Origin: Pleurotus ostreatus/Saccharomyces cerevisiae fusant
Taxonomy: Eukaryota > Opisthokonta
Reading direction: 5' to 3'
Assembly: GCA_024196135.1 (NCBI GenBank)
Contig: JAMQCK010000185.1
Location: forward strand, 1 to 42,427
Length of the DNA: 42,427 nt
Part shown: positions 10,369 through 21,980 of the stretch, piece after piece
Layout: each line of letters opens with the position of its first letter
Numbering within the stretch: the first letter of the stretch is position 1
Translations under genes and position numbers: made by a program
Notes under the pieces: model-generated
What the model saw: the letters and a program-made list of their open reading frames with translations, nothing else
The model's database searches: none
Told to the model about the DNA's origin: nothing

Positions 10369-10498
10369 TTCCGAGCGACGAGGCTCAGCACTGGTTCCGA
10401 GCGACGAGGCTCGGCATTGGTTCCGAGCGACGAGGCCCGGCATTGGTTCCGAGAGACGAGCCTCGGCACTGGTTCCGAGCGACGAGCCTCGACGCTTT
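10369..10498. repeat. Tandem repeat, 5 copies of a 26-bp unit
   Basis: TTCCGAGCGACGAGGCTCAG plus six bases is repeated head to tail with scattered substitutions; the last copy is the most diverged. Confidence 0.9.
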
Positions 10499-10536
10499 CG
10501 AGATATTCTCTTCTTCCCCGACTCCCGAAAAAAAGA

Positions 10537-10686
10537 ATATGACTGACTGCGGAGTATCAGGATATGACTGACCGGGGAGTATCAGGATACGACTGACTGC
10601 GGAGTATCAGGATATGACTGACTGCGGAGTATCAGGATATGACTGACTGGGGAGTATCAGGATATGACTGACTGGGAAGTATTCCA
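10537..10686. repeat. Tandem repeat, 6 copies of a 25-bp unit
   Basis: ATATGACTGACTGCGGAGTA plus TCAGG is repeated six times with one to three changes per copy; the sixth copy degenerates at its end. Confidence 0.92.
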
Positions 10687-10969
10687 AGTCGAAGGCAATG
10701 GAGCCGTGTCATGGAAGGTCCGGTGTTGGACAGGACGGTCGCTTGTACGCTCAGCATCCACCCCCGACCCAATCCACCCCCGACCCTCAATAGGTGTAGC
10801 TCGACAATCCTCCCCCCCCCCATTCTCTCCTCTTCCCAATCTCTCTGTCCTCTCCCCTCCCAGGATTTCTTCCTCGTCTCTCTCACCTCTCAACGTCGCG
10901 CGAAGCAGACGTGCTCGAGCTCGCCAGTCCGTTCGATCTGGCTCGAATTAAATGACCTCTGTCACGGCT

Positions 10970-12100
10970 CGACTAGCACAGTTCGACTCGATCTCGACTT
11001 CGGCGCAGCTCGCGAAGCTGACTTCTCCCTCTCCACCCCCTCCCTTGACCTCATCCTCCTCCAGGTCCCAGGCGCTCTGAAAAGTCGCTGCCCGTCAACT
11101 CGCCCTATCCTTTCTCTTTCTCTCGCACTCTCCTCCTGCGCTGCACGAGCATGACACTCGGAAGGTCCCCTTTCTCCTGCCTTTTCCTCCTAATGCCCGG
11201 GCTCCAGATCAGCTCCGACGGTCAACTTCAGCGCTCGCCTGGCTCTACCTATCATCCCTCGTTCTTTCTCCTTTGTCGGCTCTGGACGCTGGACTTCGAC
11301 CGGACGGCCGTCGCCTATGATCTCGATGGCTACGGTAACGGGCTACGCGGTGTAACAAGGGGCGGGAAGGAGAAAGGCCGTGCTTGACTTCTTCTGCGTG
11401 TGCACCGGACGAGGCGATGAGGCCCCGACTTCTTCTCTCTGCGCGTCCACCGTCTACCCGACGAGGCAATCAAGGTAAGCGAACAACGCGCTGAGACGCG
11501 CGCCACGAGCAGTCACACAAGCGTCACGAGCAGTCACCCACGCGTCACGAACACGACCCGGTCCGATTTTGACTCTGGCTTAGCTTAGCGAGGCGCTCGA
11601 AGCTCGCCTTCTCCCTCTTGACGCCCCCCTTGATCGCTCTTCGAGCCCTCCCTTGATCTCTCATCCCCTCACTTCTCCCAGGCCCGATATTCTCCAAGCG
11701 CGGGCGCTCGGACAAGTCGCCGCTTCACCTCTCTGCCCCCTGATTTCTCCTGTCCCTCCTCTCGCTCTGCCCTCGAGCTCGAGTTCCCCTTTCTTCTGCA
11801 TTCTGCACAATCCTTAAGCTACACGCCCGCTCCGACGGTTTAGTTTGACCCTCGCTGAGCATGCCAGTGACTTCCCTTCCTTCCTCCTTCCTCCTTGATT
11901 GTCTCCAGGGCGCCCAGCCTCGGGGCTCGACTTCGTTCGGACGCTCGATTGGGAGCTCGATGACGACGATTTTCTCTGAGCTTGACAGCGACTATGGCGA
12001 TGCGATGCGATGCGGTTGGGAGACGAAGCGAGGGGCGGGGAGTCTTGTGCTCGATTTCCTCTCTTCAAGTTTGCGCGCCCGACGAGGCGGCGGAGCGAAG
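10970..12100. repeat. Diverged tandem duplication, unit about 620 bp
   Basis: About 10980-11480 and 11600-12100 share blocks in the same order: GCGAAGCT-CTTCTCCCTCT, CCCTCCCTTGA, CCCAGGC...GCTC..A.AAGTCGC, GCTCCGACGGT, GGACTTCGACCGGACG/CGACTTCGTTCGGACG and CCGACGAGGC. The copies are strongly diverged. No gene was recognised in either copy; some short frames are open but lack family motifs. Confidence 0.55.
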
Positions 12101-13220
12101 CGAAGTAAACTTTGACTTTACTGTAACATCGGACTTCACTTCGACTACTCGCGTTGGACGCCACTGGTACGAACCCCACGCGGACTTCAGATCGTGGATA
12201 GGATTCATCTCCTCGGCCTCGACGTTCCACTTCAGGCTCAACTTCAATGTCGACTAGCGGGCTTGACTGCGACCTCCCCGGCTCTCTACGCTCGACCTCG
12301 ATCTCCGACTCGGACTTCTGAGCTGTTCGCCGGCTGTGAGATGCAGAGAGGCCAGAGGGACGGGTCCTGAGGCTAGGGAAGATACGATCCGTGAGGGTAG
12401 GGACGGAGAGCGTCTTTGGGGCATCTTTGAGTAGAGTCGGGTGCGTGGGGGCACGGGTTTGCGGTCATGGCGTGGCGGCTTGGGGGTTGTGCGCAACCTC
12501 AGGCCAAGGCGCCATGTCTCCCGCCTGGCCCTGCTCGATACTATCGACATGCGCGGCGGCCTGCAACGTTGGGCCCGTCGTGCGGAGAGTGGAGGCGGAG
12601 TCTGGACTCGAGCCGGATGTGCGTCGAAGCGCTTGCAGTCATCATTCCTTCGACGTCGCCCGCCCAACCTCGACCCTCCCCCTCCTTTTCTTTCCCTCTG
12701 GGCACGGGAGCCCCTGCGCGCTCGAATCACGTCACTGTCCTTTCATTTGTCTCCGTACTCGACTCGACGGCGCCTCGATGCGAGAGGGCTCAGGCAATAT
12801 CACAGGCAGATTTAATATTGGGGCGGCGTAGGTGTAAGTACTCGAAATTTGGAGCGATATAGGCATATTGACGACAGCGAAGGTGTATTATGCGCAAACA
12901 GAGACGCCTGGTTATCATGTAGGCGGTACGGTACGCGCGGAAGGTAGGGTACACGCGGAAGATAGGGTACACGCGGAAGATAGGATAGGTTGCAAGGTGC
13001 GGCAGAAGCGAAAGATGGAGTACAAGTCAGAAAATACGGTACAAGGATCGAGTACAGCCGCCAGCGCGGTGTGAATAGAATACATCCCTCCCTTCTATCA
13101 ACCTATGCGAGAGTCTATAAATCTGAAAGAACGGTAAGCACGTCGCTCTTCGCAAGACTGCTGCGAATGACTTACTTTCGTGAGGATCGTAAGATGAAAA
13201 ACAAGTCGGCGGGCCATAAG
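12101..13220. other. Intergenic, no gene recognised; short 19-bp repeats
   Basis: Open frames exist at 12250-12860 on both strands but show no domain motif, and their composition matches overlapping GC-rich frames. About 12929-12985 carries three copies of GGTACACGCGGAAGATAG (19-bp period). Positions 13080-13220 are the likely 3' flank of the minus-strand BTB gene. Confidence 0.55.
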
Positions 13221-14418
13221 TTACTCGTCCACATCCTTGCGCTTCTTGCGCACGAGCACCGGCAAAGACTCCTTCCACCCACAGATCTCCAGCAGGGTGT
13301 TCCAGTATTGCAGTCGGAGCTTGCCATGCCGCTTCCGGAAGCGCGCCTGGCAGTCCCCGCACAACTGGTGCTGCACAGGGCACGTCCTCCCGAACAGGAG
13401 GTCTATGGAGTACCCGGGATGCCAGGAGACCTTCTCCAGATAGGCCGCGAGCTTCTCGTCGCATATCTTGCAACGCTGCGGGCCAAACATGGACTTGCCA
13501 AATTTCGGCCACAACGGCGCGAACTTCTTGAAGATCGGGATATCCTCTGCTTGGAGCGGGAGGCTGGATCTGCCAGAGGACATCGAGGAGAGACGGTAGA
13601 GCGTCGCGGACGGGAGAAGCCAGAGGGCGTCCACGGCGCGCGCGGCATCGGCGACGTAGGGGCTGGCGGCGCATGCAGCCTGCAGGTCCTGCACCCTGGA
13701 CGGCTCGCACAACTCTTCGAGGCGATCGAGGGTGGTGGGGAACATGAGCGCAAGATGCTGAAGAGCGCGCTTGCGCCAGGATGGGACGCGATACTTGTGG
13801 CTCAGGCGGAGGATGGCCGCGTACATGCGGTACGTCTCCGGGTCGGAGAGGGGGCGTTGAGGAAGCGTAGCGGCAAAGCTGGGCGGGGTCGCGTGGGGTG
13901 TGCGATGTAGCGCGGGTGGGTAAATATGATATGTCAGCGCATGTTGAGTAGGCTTCGCAGGGAACTCACCTGGCGCTGGTAAGCGCGAGGAGAAAAACCT
14001 CAACATCGTCGCTCGAGTCGTCGAGCACGATCACTGGGCATCCCTCGTACATGTTCTCCTTCCCTGTGAGGGCCTTCAGCAATGCGGGCACAGCCGTATA
14101 CAGCGGCCTCTTCACCGTGCAGAAGAGCCGGTCCTCGGCGCAGATGACGACGCACCTGCCGTCGCTGAAGAAGGGCTTCGGATCGTACCAGAGTTCCTTT
14201 AGTCGAGTGCGCTGCTTCGATGAAGGGTCGAAGGTGAGTGAGGTCGTGTCCTGTCGAGATGATGCGAGCGGGCCGGTCGTCGATGCGGCTCGCGAGGGGT
14301 TCCGCAGAACGGCGCGCAGGGCTCTCCCCGACGCGGTGAGCGAGTCGTTTCTCGCGACGGGCCGCGTCGTGTTCGATGCAGATCGCGATGTGGGCTTGAG
14401 CGCTGTCATGGCCGGCAT
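13221..14418 (-). CDS. BTB/POZ-domain protein with C-terminal CxxC cluster
   Basis: Two exons, 14418-13970 and 13878-13221, phase-consistent, give 368 residues. A Ser/Arg-rich N-terminus of about 75 residues precedes a BTB fold: LWYDPKPFFSDGRCVVICAE...LFCTVKRPLY..., the acidic block VIVLDDSSDDVEVFLLAL, then PLSDPETYRMYAAILRLSHKY and the helix SWRKRALQHL. The C-terminal part has CKICDEKL and a later C-x5-C-x2-C group (CPVQHQLCGDC), suggesting metal binding. The start was chosen because the neighbour at 15813 begins similarly (MPAMTALKPTS versus MPDMAALKPTS). BTB proteins form large families in mushrooms; the partner and role here are unknown, although protein-protein interaction, possibly as a cullin-3 adaptor, is usual for the fold. 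Confidence 0.85.
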
Positions 14419-15812
14419 GTCTAGCGTTAGGGAGAGGACGGGAAGAGAGGAAGAAAGATGGAACACGAGGAACGAAGGGGGAGGTAAACGGAGAACGAGA
14501 TCCGAGGGAGAGTGATGCGCGGCGGCGAGGAGGCGCGATGGGAAGGTCGAGGTGCGTGAAGAACGTAAGGAAAGAGATGAGGGGTGACGACGTGAAGGGT
14601 GGAAGGGAAACACGGGAGCGCTGAAGAACAAGACGAAGCGCCCGGCGCCGCAGTATATCTATTGGGAGAGAAGTGTGGCGCAGGGCGTTTGGCAAAGACG
14701 GCGGCCTGCTGGCGCGCCATCGGTCCCGACCCATACGCGCGTCCAACTCGGCCTGCAGGTATGCACGAGGCATTGGGCGCCGAGAAGACGATGTCCAGGA
14801 CGCGTGCCCTGCTAGCTGACACCGAGTGGGCTATCTGATCTATCGGCCGCGCGTGGGGTGTTGGGTGTTAAGCTGGTAATGAGCGGAATAGGAAAGCTCT
14901 TGGTAAACATGGCCGACAGGAGGAATTAATTGGCTTTACTCACCTCAAATATTTACACCGCGAAGTCGGAGGAGACTAGCACCGCGGAGATCGCCGACTG
15001 CTGTCAGGGCTAGGCGAGGCATCAATAGAAGACGACGATGTTGGCAATGTACCTCGGCTTGTATTTGTCCGTGGCCCACGCCCGCGAATCGAGGTCCGAG
15101 GTAAAGGGAGGTCTCGCCGGTCAGTAATTGACTCGAAGTAAAAGACCGCTAGGGTAAACCTGACAATCGAGCTCGGAAATAGGCACTCGGTATGGGGTCG
15201 ACATCGAGGAGGAATTGCGAGGGACTGGACAGGAAGTAAGATATTATGTGACGCGCGACGGATCAGATAACGCACATGGAGTCTAATAGACGAGGTATAT
15301 GGAATCAATGGACCTTGCGCACGGAATCGGTGGACCCTGAACTCGGAATCGATAATGAATGACGCACGCAGACTCGATGGGCGCCATACTCGGAGTCAGT
15401 GAATCCTATGGTCGGAGTCAGAAGATCGTGCACGCAACGCGGATAGCACCTTCTCGATGCCCAGCGCCTGGCGCCTCGTAGGCGCCCGAAGGTGTAGCTC
15501 GTGAGAAAACACATACCTCTACGCCACACTTCTCCCATAAGTATGCGTCAGCAGCCGGCGCCTATGCTCCAGCAATCCGTTTTCCTTCTTCTCATCTGCA
15601 CATAGTCATCCGTTCGTCTTTTCCTTCGTTCTTCACGTACCTAGTTCGTTCCTTTGGCGCTCTCGCCGCCCTCTGTTGCCCTTTTCTCACCCTTATCCAC
15701 GTTCTTTCGCCGCGACGCGCCCTAGACTTCCCGCCGGGCCTCGTTCTCCCGCGCCGCCGCGTCACCTCTCCCTTTTTCGTTCCCGCCTTTTCATCCTTCA
15801 CTGGCGCCTGAC
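14419..15812. other. Divergent intergenic region between the BTB paralogues
   Basis: About 1.4 kb holds the presumed promoters of both BTB genes. Short imperfect repeats of CGGAATCGATGGA/CGGAGTCAGTGAATC type occur at about 15300-15425. No gene or tRNA was recognised. Confidence 0.6.
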
Positions 15813-16937
15813 ATGCCGGACATGGCGGCGCTGAAGCCCACGTCCTGGATTGCTTCGAGGAGCACCTCTCACTCCGCCTCGAGAACCGACCCGCACGCAC
15901 CATCTCGATCGCAAGGGATCTCGCCCCCGTCGCACACATCGTACTCCTCGTCGATCAATCTCACACGACACTCGCGCCTCTGGTACAAGGACGGCAAGTG
16001 CATGGTTATCCGTGCCGGTAACCAGCTGTTCCGCGTGCCTAGAGACCTTCTGTGGAGATATGCGAACGCTTTCCCGATAGGCGAGGAAGGAAAGGAGAAC
16101 ACATACCAGGGTTCCCCGATGGTCGTGCTGGACGAGCCGAGCGACGATGTCGAGGCCTTCCTTCTCGTGTACTTCAACGGCAGGTGAGTTGCGTCGAGGC
16201 CCATTGGATAAGCGCTGACCCAGAATTCTACTTCCCCATCTAGCTTCGTCGCCTCGCTGCCTGGGCGCTCCTTCTCCGACGCCGAGACGTACCGCATCTA
16301 CGCGGGCATCATCCGCCTCAGCCATATCTACCACGGCATGTACTGGCGTAGGCGTGCGCTCTTCTTCCTCGCGCCGATGTTCCCCACCGAGCTCGTGCAC
16401 TTCGACAAGGTCATGAGGTCCGACAAGAAGAGTCGCTTATGGGCAGCGCAGGGCGCGAGCCGCCTCGTCGTCGACACCGCGCGCGCCGTGGGCGCGAACT
16501 GGCTCATCCCGTCCGCAATGCTCTACCTGCTGTCCGAGCACCTTCGTGGCAGCGCGCGCAGCCGTATTCGCAAAGAGGAGCGACCGATGCTCATTTATTA
16601 CGCAAGGTTGTGGCAGCGGTGCGTCGCGGACATGTTCGGGCCTATCGGATGCGCGAAGTGCGATGTGACGCTTGCCAACTTCGCGAGGAAGTCTCTCTCT
16701 GCCGACTTCGTCTTCTCGATGGACATTGTGTGGGAGGAGAAGTCTCGCGTGAAGAAGCGTATGTGCAGGGAGTGCAAAAAGCCCTTCGATATCAGATATA
16801 AGATGCACCGAAAAGAGTTTTGGGGGCGTTTACCAGCGATCTGCGGGCTAGGGTCGTGGATGGTGCTCGCACGGGAGATGCGCAGGGATACGGAGGAGGA
16901 TGAGATGTATGACCCTCCGATTTATGGTTTCATGTAG
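15813..16937 (+). CDS. BTB/POZ-domain protein, paralogue of the 13221-14418 gene
   Basis: Exons 15813-16183 and 16244-16937 give 354 residues; the intron sits at the same position and phase as in its neighbour. The BTB segment reads LWYKDGKCMVIRAGNQLFRV...VVLDEPSDDVEAFLLVYFNG, then SFSDAETYRIYAGIIRLSHIY and YWRRRALFFLAPMFPTEL. The C-terminal region keeps the layout of the paralogue: MFGPIGCAKCDVTL, a second CRECKKPF pair, and EFWGRLPAICG. The two genes are divergent, which fits an inverted duplication. A protein-interaction role is inferred from the fold only. Confidence 0.87.
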
Positions 16938-17691
16938 TTCTTCTGACGACCTTTACGATTGTGAGTAATGCAGAAGGTTTTCGCAGCTGACAACATACTG
17001 ACTTTGAGCGCAGGTTGATAGATGGCGTGGATGCACGAAGGCCGCTCTGACGGTTGTTATGTTTCAATTACTGTATTTAATCCTGCAATGCGATGAACAG
17101 GCGTCTTTGCCTTGCATGTAGCTTCGCCGCGAACAGCGATAGGCTGACCAGAAAAGCGTTTGAGAATGTGGTGAGAAGACGAAGTGAGAAATTATCGAGA
17201 TTGAGTTGAGAGGAAAAGTCTCCCATGTACAGCTTCGCGCAGTATTATGCGAACATACAGGTCAGAGGAGGGTGAGGGGGTGATGGTGGAGGACAAGGCG
17301 CATCCGAAAAAGGACATATCCGCCACGCGGGACTGTCGGCCGGGACCGGTCCGAGCATCCACGCTGCCTTCCCGAACGGGGCAATTCCTTTGTTTCCTGC
17401 CATGACTGCCGACCGGATGCCGGCCTTTCTCAGCGCTCAGCATATGTCGGCTCGTGCGAAGACCAGCCTGACGACGGATGCTCAGACCAGTTGGACAAGA
17501 CCGCCCGAACAATAAGACTTGCGACAGCGTCAGATGACCCCTGGCTCAGAAGCTTATAAAAGGTCCTTGCATCACTGCGTCCTTATCTTCACCCTCGCAA
17601 GCTGCATCCCCCCTCGCCGCCCTCTCCCCGTGCTCTACCCTCGAACTTCCTCCAAAGCTATCCTGTACACGCAAAGCCGATAGTACCTACC
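16938..17691. other. Intergenic, no gene recognised
   Basis: It contains the 3' flank of the BTB gene and the promoter of the next gene. A 106-codon minus-strand frame (17192-17512) has no recognisable motif and was not called. Confidence 0.55.
17555..17562 (+). promoter_or_regulatory. TATA box of the 17692 gene
   Basis: TATAAAAG lies about 130 bp before the start codon and is followed by a pyrimidine-rich leader typical of fungal promoters. Confidence 0.65.
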
Positions 17692-18272
17692 ATGGATAGC
17701 GATATGACATCCTCTTCCGTCTCGCAATCGACGGGCCTAAAGATTCGTCTGCCCGCACGCAAGGACTGGCCGAGCAATCAGCCACGAAAGATCGCGGGTG
17801 GCTCACGCGTGCAGCGCGCGATGCAGGCGCGAAGTCAGCCTTGCGCCGAGCAGGTGCGTGACTTCGATACTATCTCCCAAGCCTAATCTGATCTTCGTCT
17901 TCTCAGGCCCGCCAGGAAATGCCATACCCTACGTCCTACGCCCCACCCCCACCCCCCATAATGTCCACCACATCTTCCCCCACCAGGCTGTCCTGCGGGT
18001 TCGCACCGTCCCCTTGCACCTCGAGCACGGGAGTCGGCGCGCCGCAAACGCCTCCACGGCACCAGCAAACATTCCCCTCATCGCTTAGTACTCCGTCCAT
18101 GCCTCAGTGGGGCGCAGGACTCGCTGCGCCTACCGCATGGGGCTCAACTAATGGCTCCCCGTCCGTGTCGAGCACGTCTTCGACGTCGAGCTATGGGGAG
18201 TCAGGCCAAGACGCCGGACCGTACCACCATGCGCCGGATGACGATGACGCCATGGACGTGGACATGGATTGA
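17692..18272 (+). CDS. Small Ser/Pro-rich hypothetical protein
   Basis: Exons 17692-17853 and 17907-18272 give 175 residues. The N-terminus MDSDMTSSSVSQSTGLKIRL is followed by a short basic segment (RKIAGGSRVQRAMQARS), then a long Ser/Thr/Pro-rich region including APPPPPIMS, and an acidic tail DDDDAMDVDMD. No domain was recognised and most of it is probably disordered. A good TATA box and clean splice sites support expression. Similar DAMDVD-type acidic tails occur in many fungal nuclear proteins, but that is only suggestive. Confidence 0.6.
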
Positions 18273-19108
18273 TAGGCGCTGGCGCTGGTCTCACTCTGTA
18301 GTATATCGTAGGTTCTCTGCCTGCAATCGTACTTTCATCCTCAGCCTGTCCATCCCGCACTTGATGACGCTTCTGAGCATCTAAGATCAGGTATGTTTCG
18401 TGGCGAATCGTCGTGCTGCTGCTTCCTCCTCTTCCCGTTCCTCTCGTCGCGCACTCGAAGCTCTTCAATCATCGTGAGGTAAGTGTGATTCCCGTTCGGC
18501 ACTCGCCAGCAGTCTACTACTAACGGTCGCCGACACGGGCGGCTCCTGCGTTTCTATCCCAACTTGTTTGTCGTCCCGCGGAGATGCCATTTTGCAGCCT
18601 CACCTACAGCTGGTATAGTAAGCTGCCTGCACGTAGACTGCCATTTTAATTTGTTAACTGCGCGTTCAGGATTTGGCCTTCACATAGAGGACGGCGCGAC
18701 GCCGAGGGAATGTCTTTATGGCGAAGGATATGAGCGTTGCAGCCTTTATAACTAACATACCAAGCAAATCAGATGATACGAACGCTTTTGAATGGAATTG
18801 CTCGCGCATAGACGCAGCCAATTGCGTCGAGCAGGGTTGGCCAAAAGTCAACAATGATATCACGTGCTCGTGAAATTAAACACGGCGTCACAGTAACGGT
18901 CACCATCAATCGCTCCTTGGTTTCTCCCACCTCGACCAACCCACCAGCAGGTCTTCATCCGAACTCGCAGAGATCGTCGAGGCAACTTGGCGCACTTTTC
19001 TCTGTCAGGCGTCTCTAAACCGGGCCTCTAACACTCTGCGAACGTGTACCAACTACCGATTGACAACAAGCGCGCGCCACTCAATTTGCCAGTCAATCAG
19101 AAGAAGCA
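18273..19108. other. Intergenic, no gene recognised
   Basis: Nothing beyond short unsupported frames was seen; it probably contains a 3' UTR and the promoter of the MYND gene. Confidence 0.5.
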
Positions 19109-21362
19109 ATGTTCGCATTACAGACCAGGTACGCCAAACACTTTTGCCATGTCACGATTATATGCTCAAGTATGATGATTTTCTTAGGTATGAACTGGGT
19201 CCCCCCGTCGACCCCAAGTTTCAACGGCTACAAGAGCTCCTCGAAGACTTCCGCACCCGCGACGTCAAACAAAATCGTAGCAAAGAAATGACCAAAGAAG
19301 CCCTGGATATCCTCAAGAGGCACGATCCTTTCTATCTTCTGCGCTGCGAACCGCCGACGCCCGAGGACATGTCCTATGAAGAGTTCTGGACTGCGTCGCA
19401 GACAAATGCGCAGGCCCGCATCGTTGAACCAATGGTGGCTTTGATCAGCTTGCGCAAACTGGCCGACCGCCCTGGGCTACGATCTCTCTGGGTCTTCGAC
19501 GACACGGCGTGGACTCGCACGTTCGAATGGATCGAGTATTTGCTCCCCCACCGACATGAAACCGACCTCATGGACCCCGCGGACTGCCAGGCTCTTGTCC
19601 TTTCCAATGTGGCCCCCTCCTTCAAGAAGATCATCGATACCTTCTACGAGCTATCAAACGCGCGACTTGAGAGCATCCTACTCATCCCCGAAGCTCGCGC
19701 ACCGGAAATTCTGGTCGACATGTGGCTCAAATGGCGAACCATCGCTCTCACCCTCGACCGTCCGGGCGGCGAATATCTCCGAGCGATCCTGCGCTTCACA
19801 ACCGACTGCGTCGGCGGCGTCAAGGGCGAGAAAGTCGAGCAACTCCTCGTTCACGAGCTCTCGCGCATCAACTTTTATCGTCCGCGGCGCATCTACTGCG
19901 AGATGGCCTACCAAGTCGCGTCCCTGCTGCACAGCAGTATGGACCCCGAGCTCGAAGAAGAGATCTGGGCGCTGCACACTACCATGATGACCTCGTTGAT
20001 CGAGCTTCCGGTTTTACGGGCGACTGGTTACCCTTCGCGCATGACACGAACTCTCGCACAAGGCCTCTTTATGGTTCTCCTGCAACCGCGCAGGAGCGGT
20101 GTCCTGAAGGGCCTGTTCGAAGCGCTATACACCATCTGTCGCTTGTCGACCGACGCTCAGGCCATCACCTGCGCTATCCGGCATAGGATCTTCTACATCC
20201 TCATCCAACTTGAGAAGCTCAAGATCGTCGACGTGCAGCCGATGTTCGACCTGGTCGCGGGCGCGCTTGTGACGCCCGCGGCGCTGAAGGCCTTTCACAA
20301 TTCTTTACAACTCGTCTCGCGTTACGAACGTCAATCTCTTCGAGACAAGGTCGCGCACATCATCGTGACATATGCCGAACGGTACAAACTGATCGAGGAA
20401 TGGGAGAAGGAATGGCCCGACCTTCAGACCTGCAGGAGACGGGACGTGAGTGCCAGATTCTGTACGAAGAGTAAGGTTCTGACTTCGCATTGTATTTCAG
20501 TGCCCCAATCCCGAATCGACCGATTTGCGCGCTTGTCCATGCGGTGAAGTTCTCTTCTGCTCGAAGGAGTGTCAGCGAGCGAACTGGACAGATGGTCACC
20601 ATAGTACTGTATGCTGGGACGACAAAGATACCGCAGGTATGCGTGCATGCCATGCACCTGACTTGACCTGACCGTTCGCCAGGCTCTCTCAGTGCCAAGA
20701 AGCTTTCCTTCCTCGTCTCTATCGCTCACATGTACCTGGAGGAAAACCAGTCCGAGATAAAGCGACGCCTCGGGGACGCGTACAACCCGCATCATACTGT
20801 CAGTCTCAGTCTAGATATCACTTTGGAGCAGGAGCGGTGGATGAATCCCTTCTCGGTGCCGGGGCCGTATCCCGACGCCCCTCAGACGTTCTTCATGGCT
20901 GTGCACTTTATGCAGGGCGCTCGTCGGTGCGCGCGCATCTTCCAGTTCTTCCCGGATTGGTGGGCAGGGAAATCTCGCGGCATGCCGTACGTCCAATTGT
21001 CGCATAGCTTCTTCAGTGTGTATCTCGCCTTTGAAATTCGCTGCCCGTACTTACTATGCAACAGAGACGGGGCTTCCTGTGGAGGAAGGCCTCACGCCTC
21101 GAGAGCGTCTGTTCGGGAGGTGTGCAGCGGCCGCCGAACATGCCGAGAATGAGTGGGTTGTGCGGTTCTTCCACTTCTCTGTTGCTAACATATCTCATCG
21201 CACAGGTATTCTTCTCAAGGACAGCCAACGTTACAGCCTCTTGAAATCCTCGATTTGGATGTAAGTCGGGCTTCGTTGGGCTGTTCATGACAGTCTCTTG
21301 ACTTACGTTCTTTCAGTAAGACCATGGGCCATCTACGAAGAGGAATGAGCGTCCGGCGATGA
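19109..21362 (+). CDS. MYND zinc-finger protein
   Basis: Exons 19109-19128, 19188-20445, 20501-20636, 20683-21015, 21065-21260 and 21317-21362 give 662 residues with consistent phases. The ATG at 19109 splices into RYELGPPVDPKFQ; the longer frame beginning at 19060 starts on TTG, so it was rejected as start. A helical N-terminal region of about 420 residues resembles armadillo-like or otherwise all-helical folds by eye. The MYND finger follows: CRRRDC, then ACPCGEVLFCSKECQRANW and GHHSTVC (about 421-460). The rest includes FSVPGPYPDAPQTFF and SVANISHRTG and ends GHLRRGMSVRR. MYND fingers usually bind proline-containing peptides in transcription or chromatin complexes; the specific role here is unknown. 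Confidence 0.82.
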
Positions 21363-21902
21363 GCGGATATCCTATGAATATTTGATACATGACTGAACTC
21401 GATTAAAATCCACTCGGACAATGTACATGAGCGGCGCACAATACCATATTCTTCTTTCCAGCCCCCATAGCCTTATGAAGCGTCAAGAAACTGTTCTAAG
21501 ACCAGGCTCGGACCTGAATCCAGAATCTCTTTAGCCGCGCATCATCCCAGATCTAGCGGATGCTGGCCAATGTCGCTGCCGAACCGCAACACGTGACATG
21601 TTAACTTTCGGGACCGAGCTGACTAAGCGATGACGCGTCAGATCTCGACGGCGACGCCTCCAATTCGTCGCCCATGTTCGTCTCTTTTGGTCGCCGCACC
21701 GCATGCTTCCCGTTGCTGAATGCACCATTAGACATGCATTTTGGGAGAGCAGCGCGTCGGAGCCGCGACGTGGTCAAAGTTAACCGTCAGAAGGCGATGA
21801 CGTAGCTTTTACCTGGACGGCAAACCGCCCGCGCTCGCTGCGTCGCTGTCTGATTGGCTGGAAAGCTGTACCTTGGGCAATCGCTTCTTCGCGGTCTCTC
21901 TG

Positions 21903-21908
21903 TATAAA
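21903..21908 (+). promoter_or_regulatory. TATA box of the dienelactone hydrolase gene
   Basis: TATAAA lies 78 bp before the ATG; the same spacing occurs before the broken paralogue at 23665. Confidence 0.65.
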
Positions 21909-21980
21909 GGGCGGGCCCCTTTCCTGCTCAAATCATCATCTCCGTTCTCTTCGCCCTGCGCTACCCGGTCCGTAACTAAG

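Noticed and set aside
12254..12862. Overlapping 120-158 codon frames on both strands
   Set aside because: High-GC DNA gives open frames on both strands; none carries a recognisable motif or intron pattern.
19060..19187. Start of the MYND protein at 19060
   Set aside because: The codon is TTG. The ATG at 19109 with a 59-nt GT...AG intron restores the correct frame.
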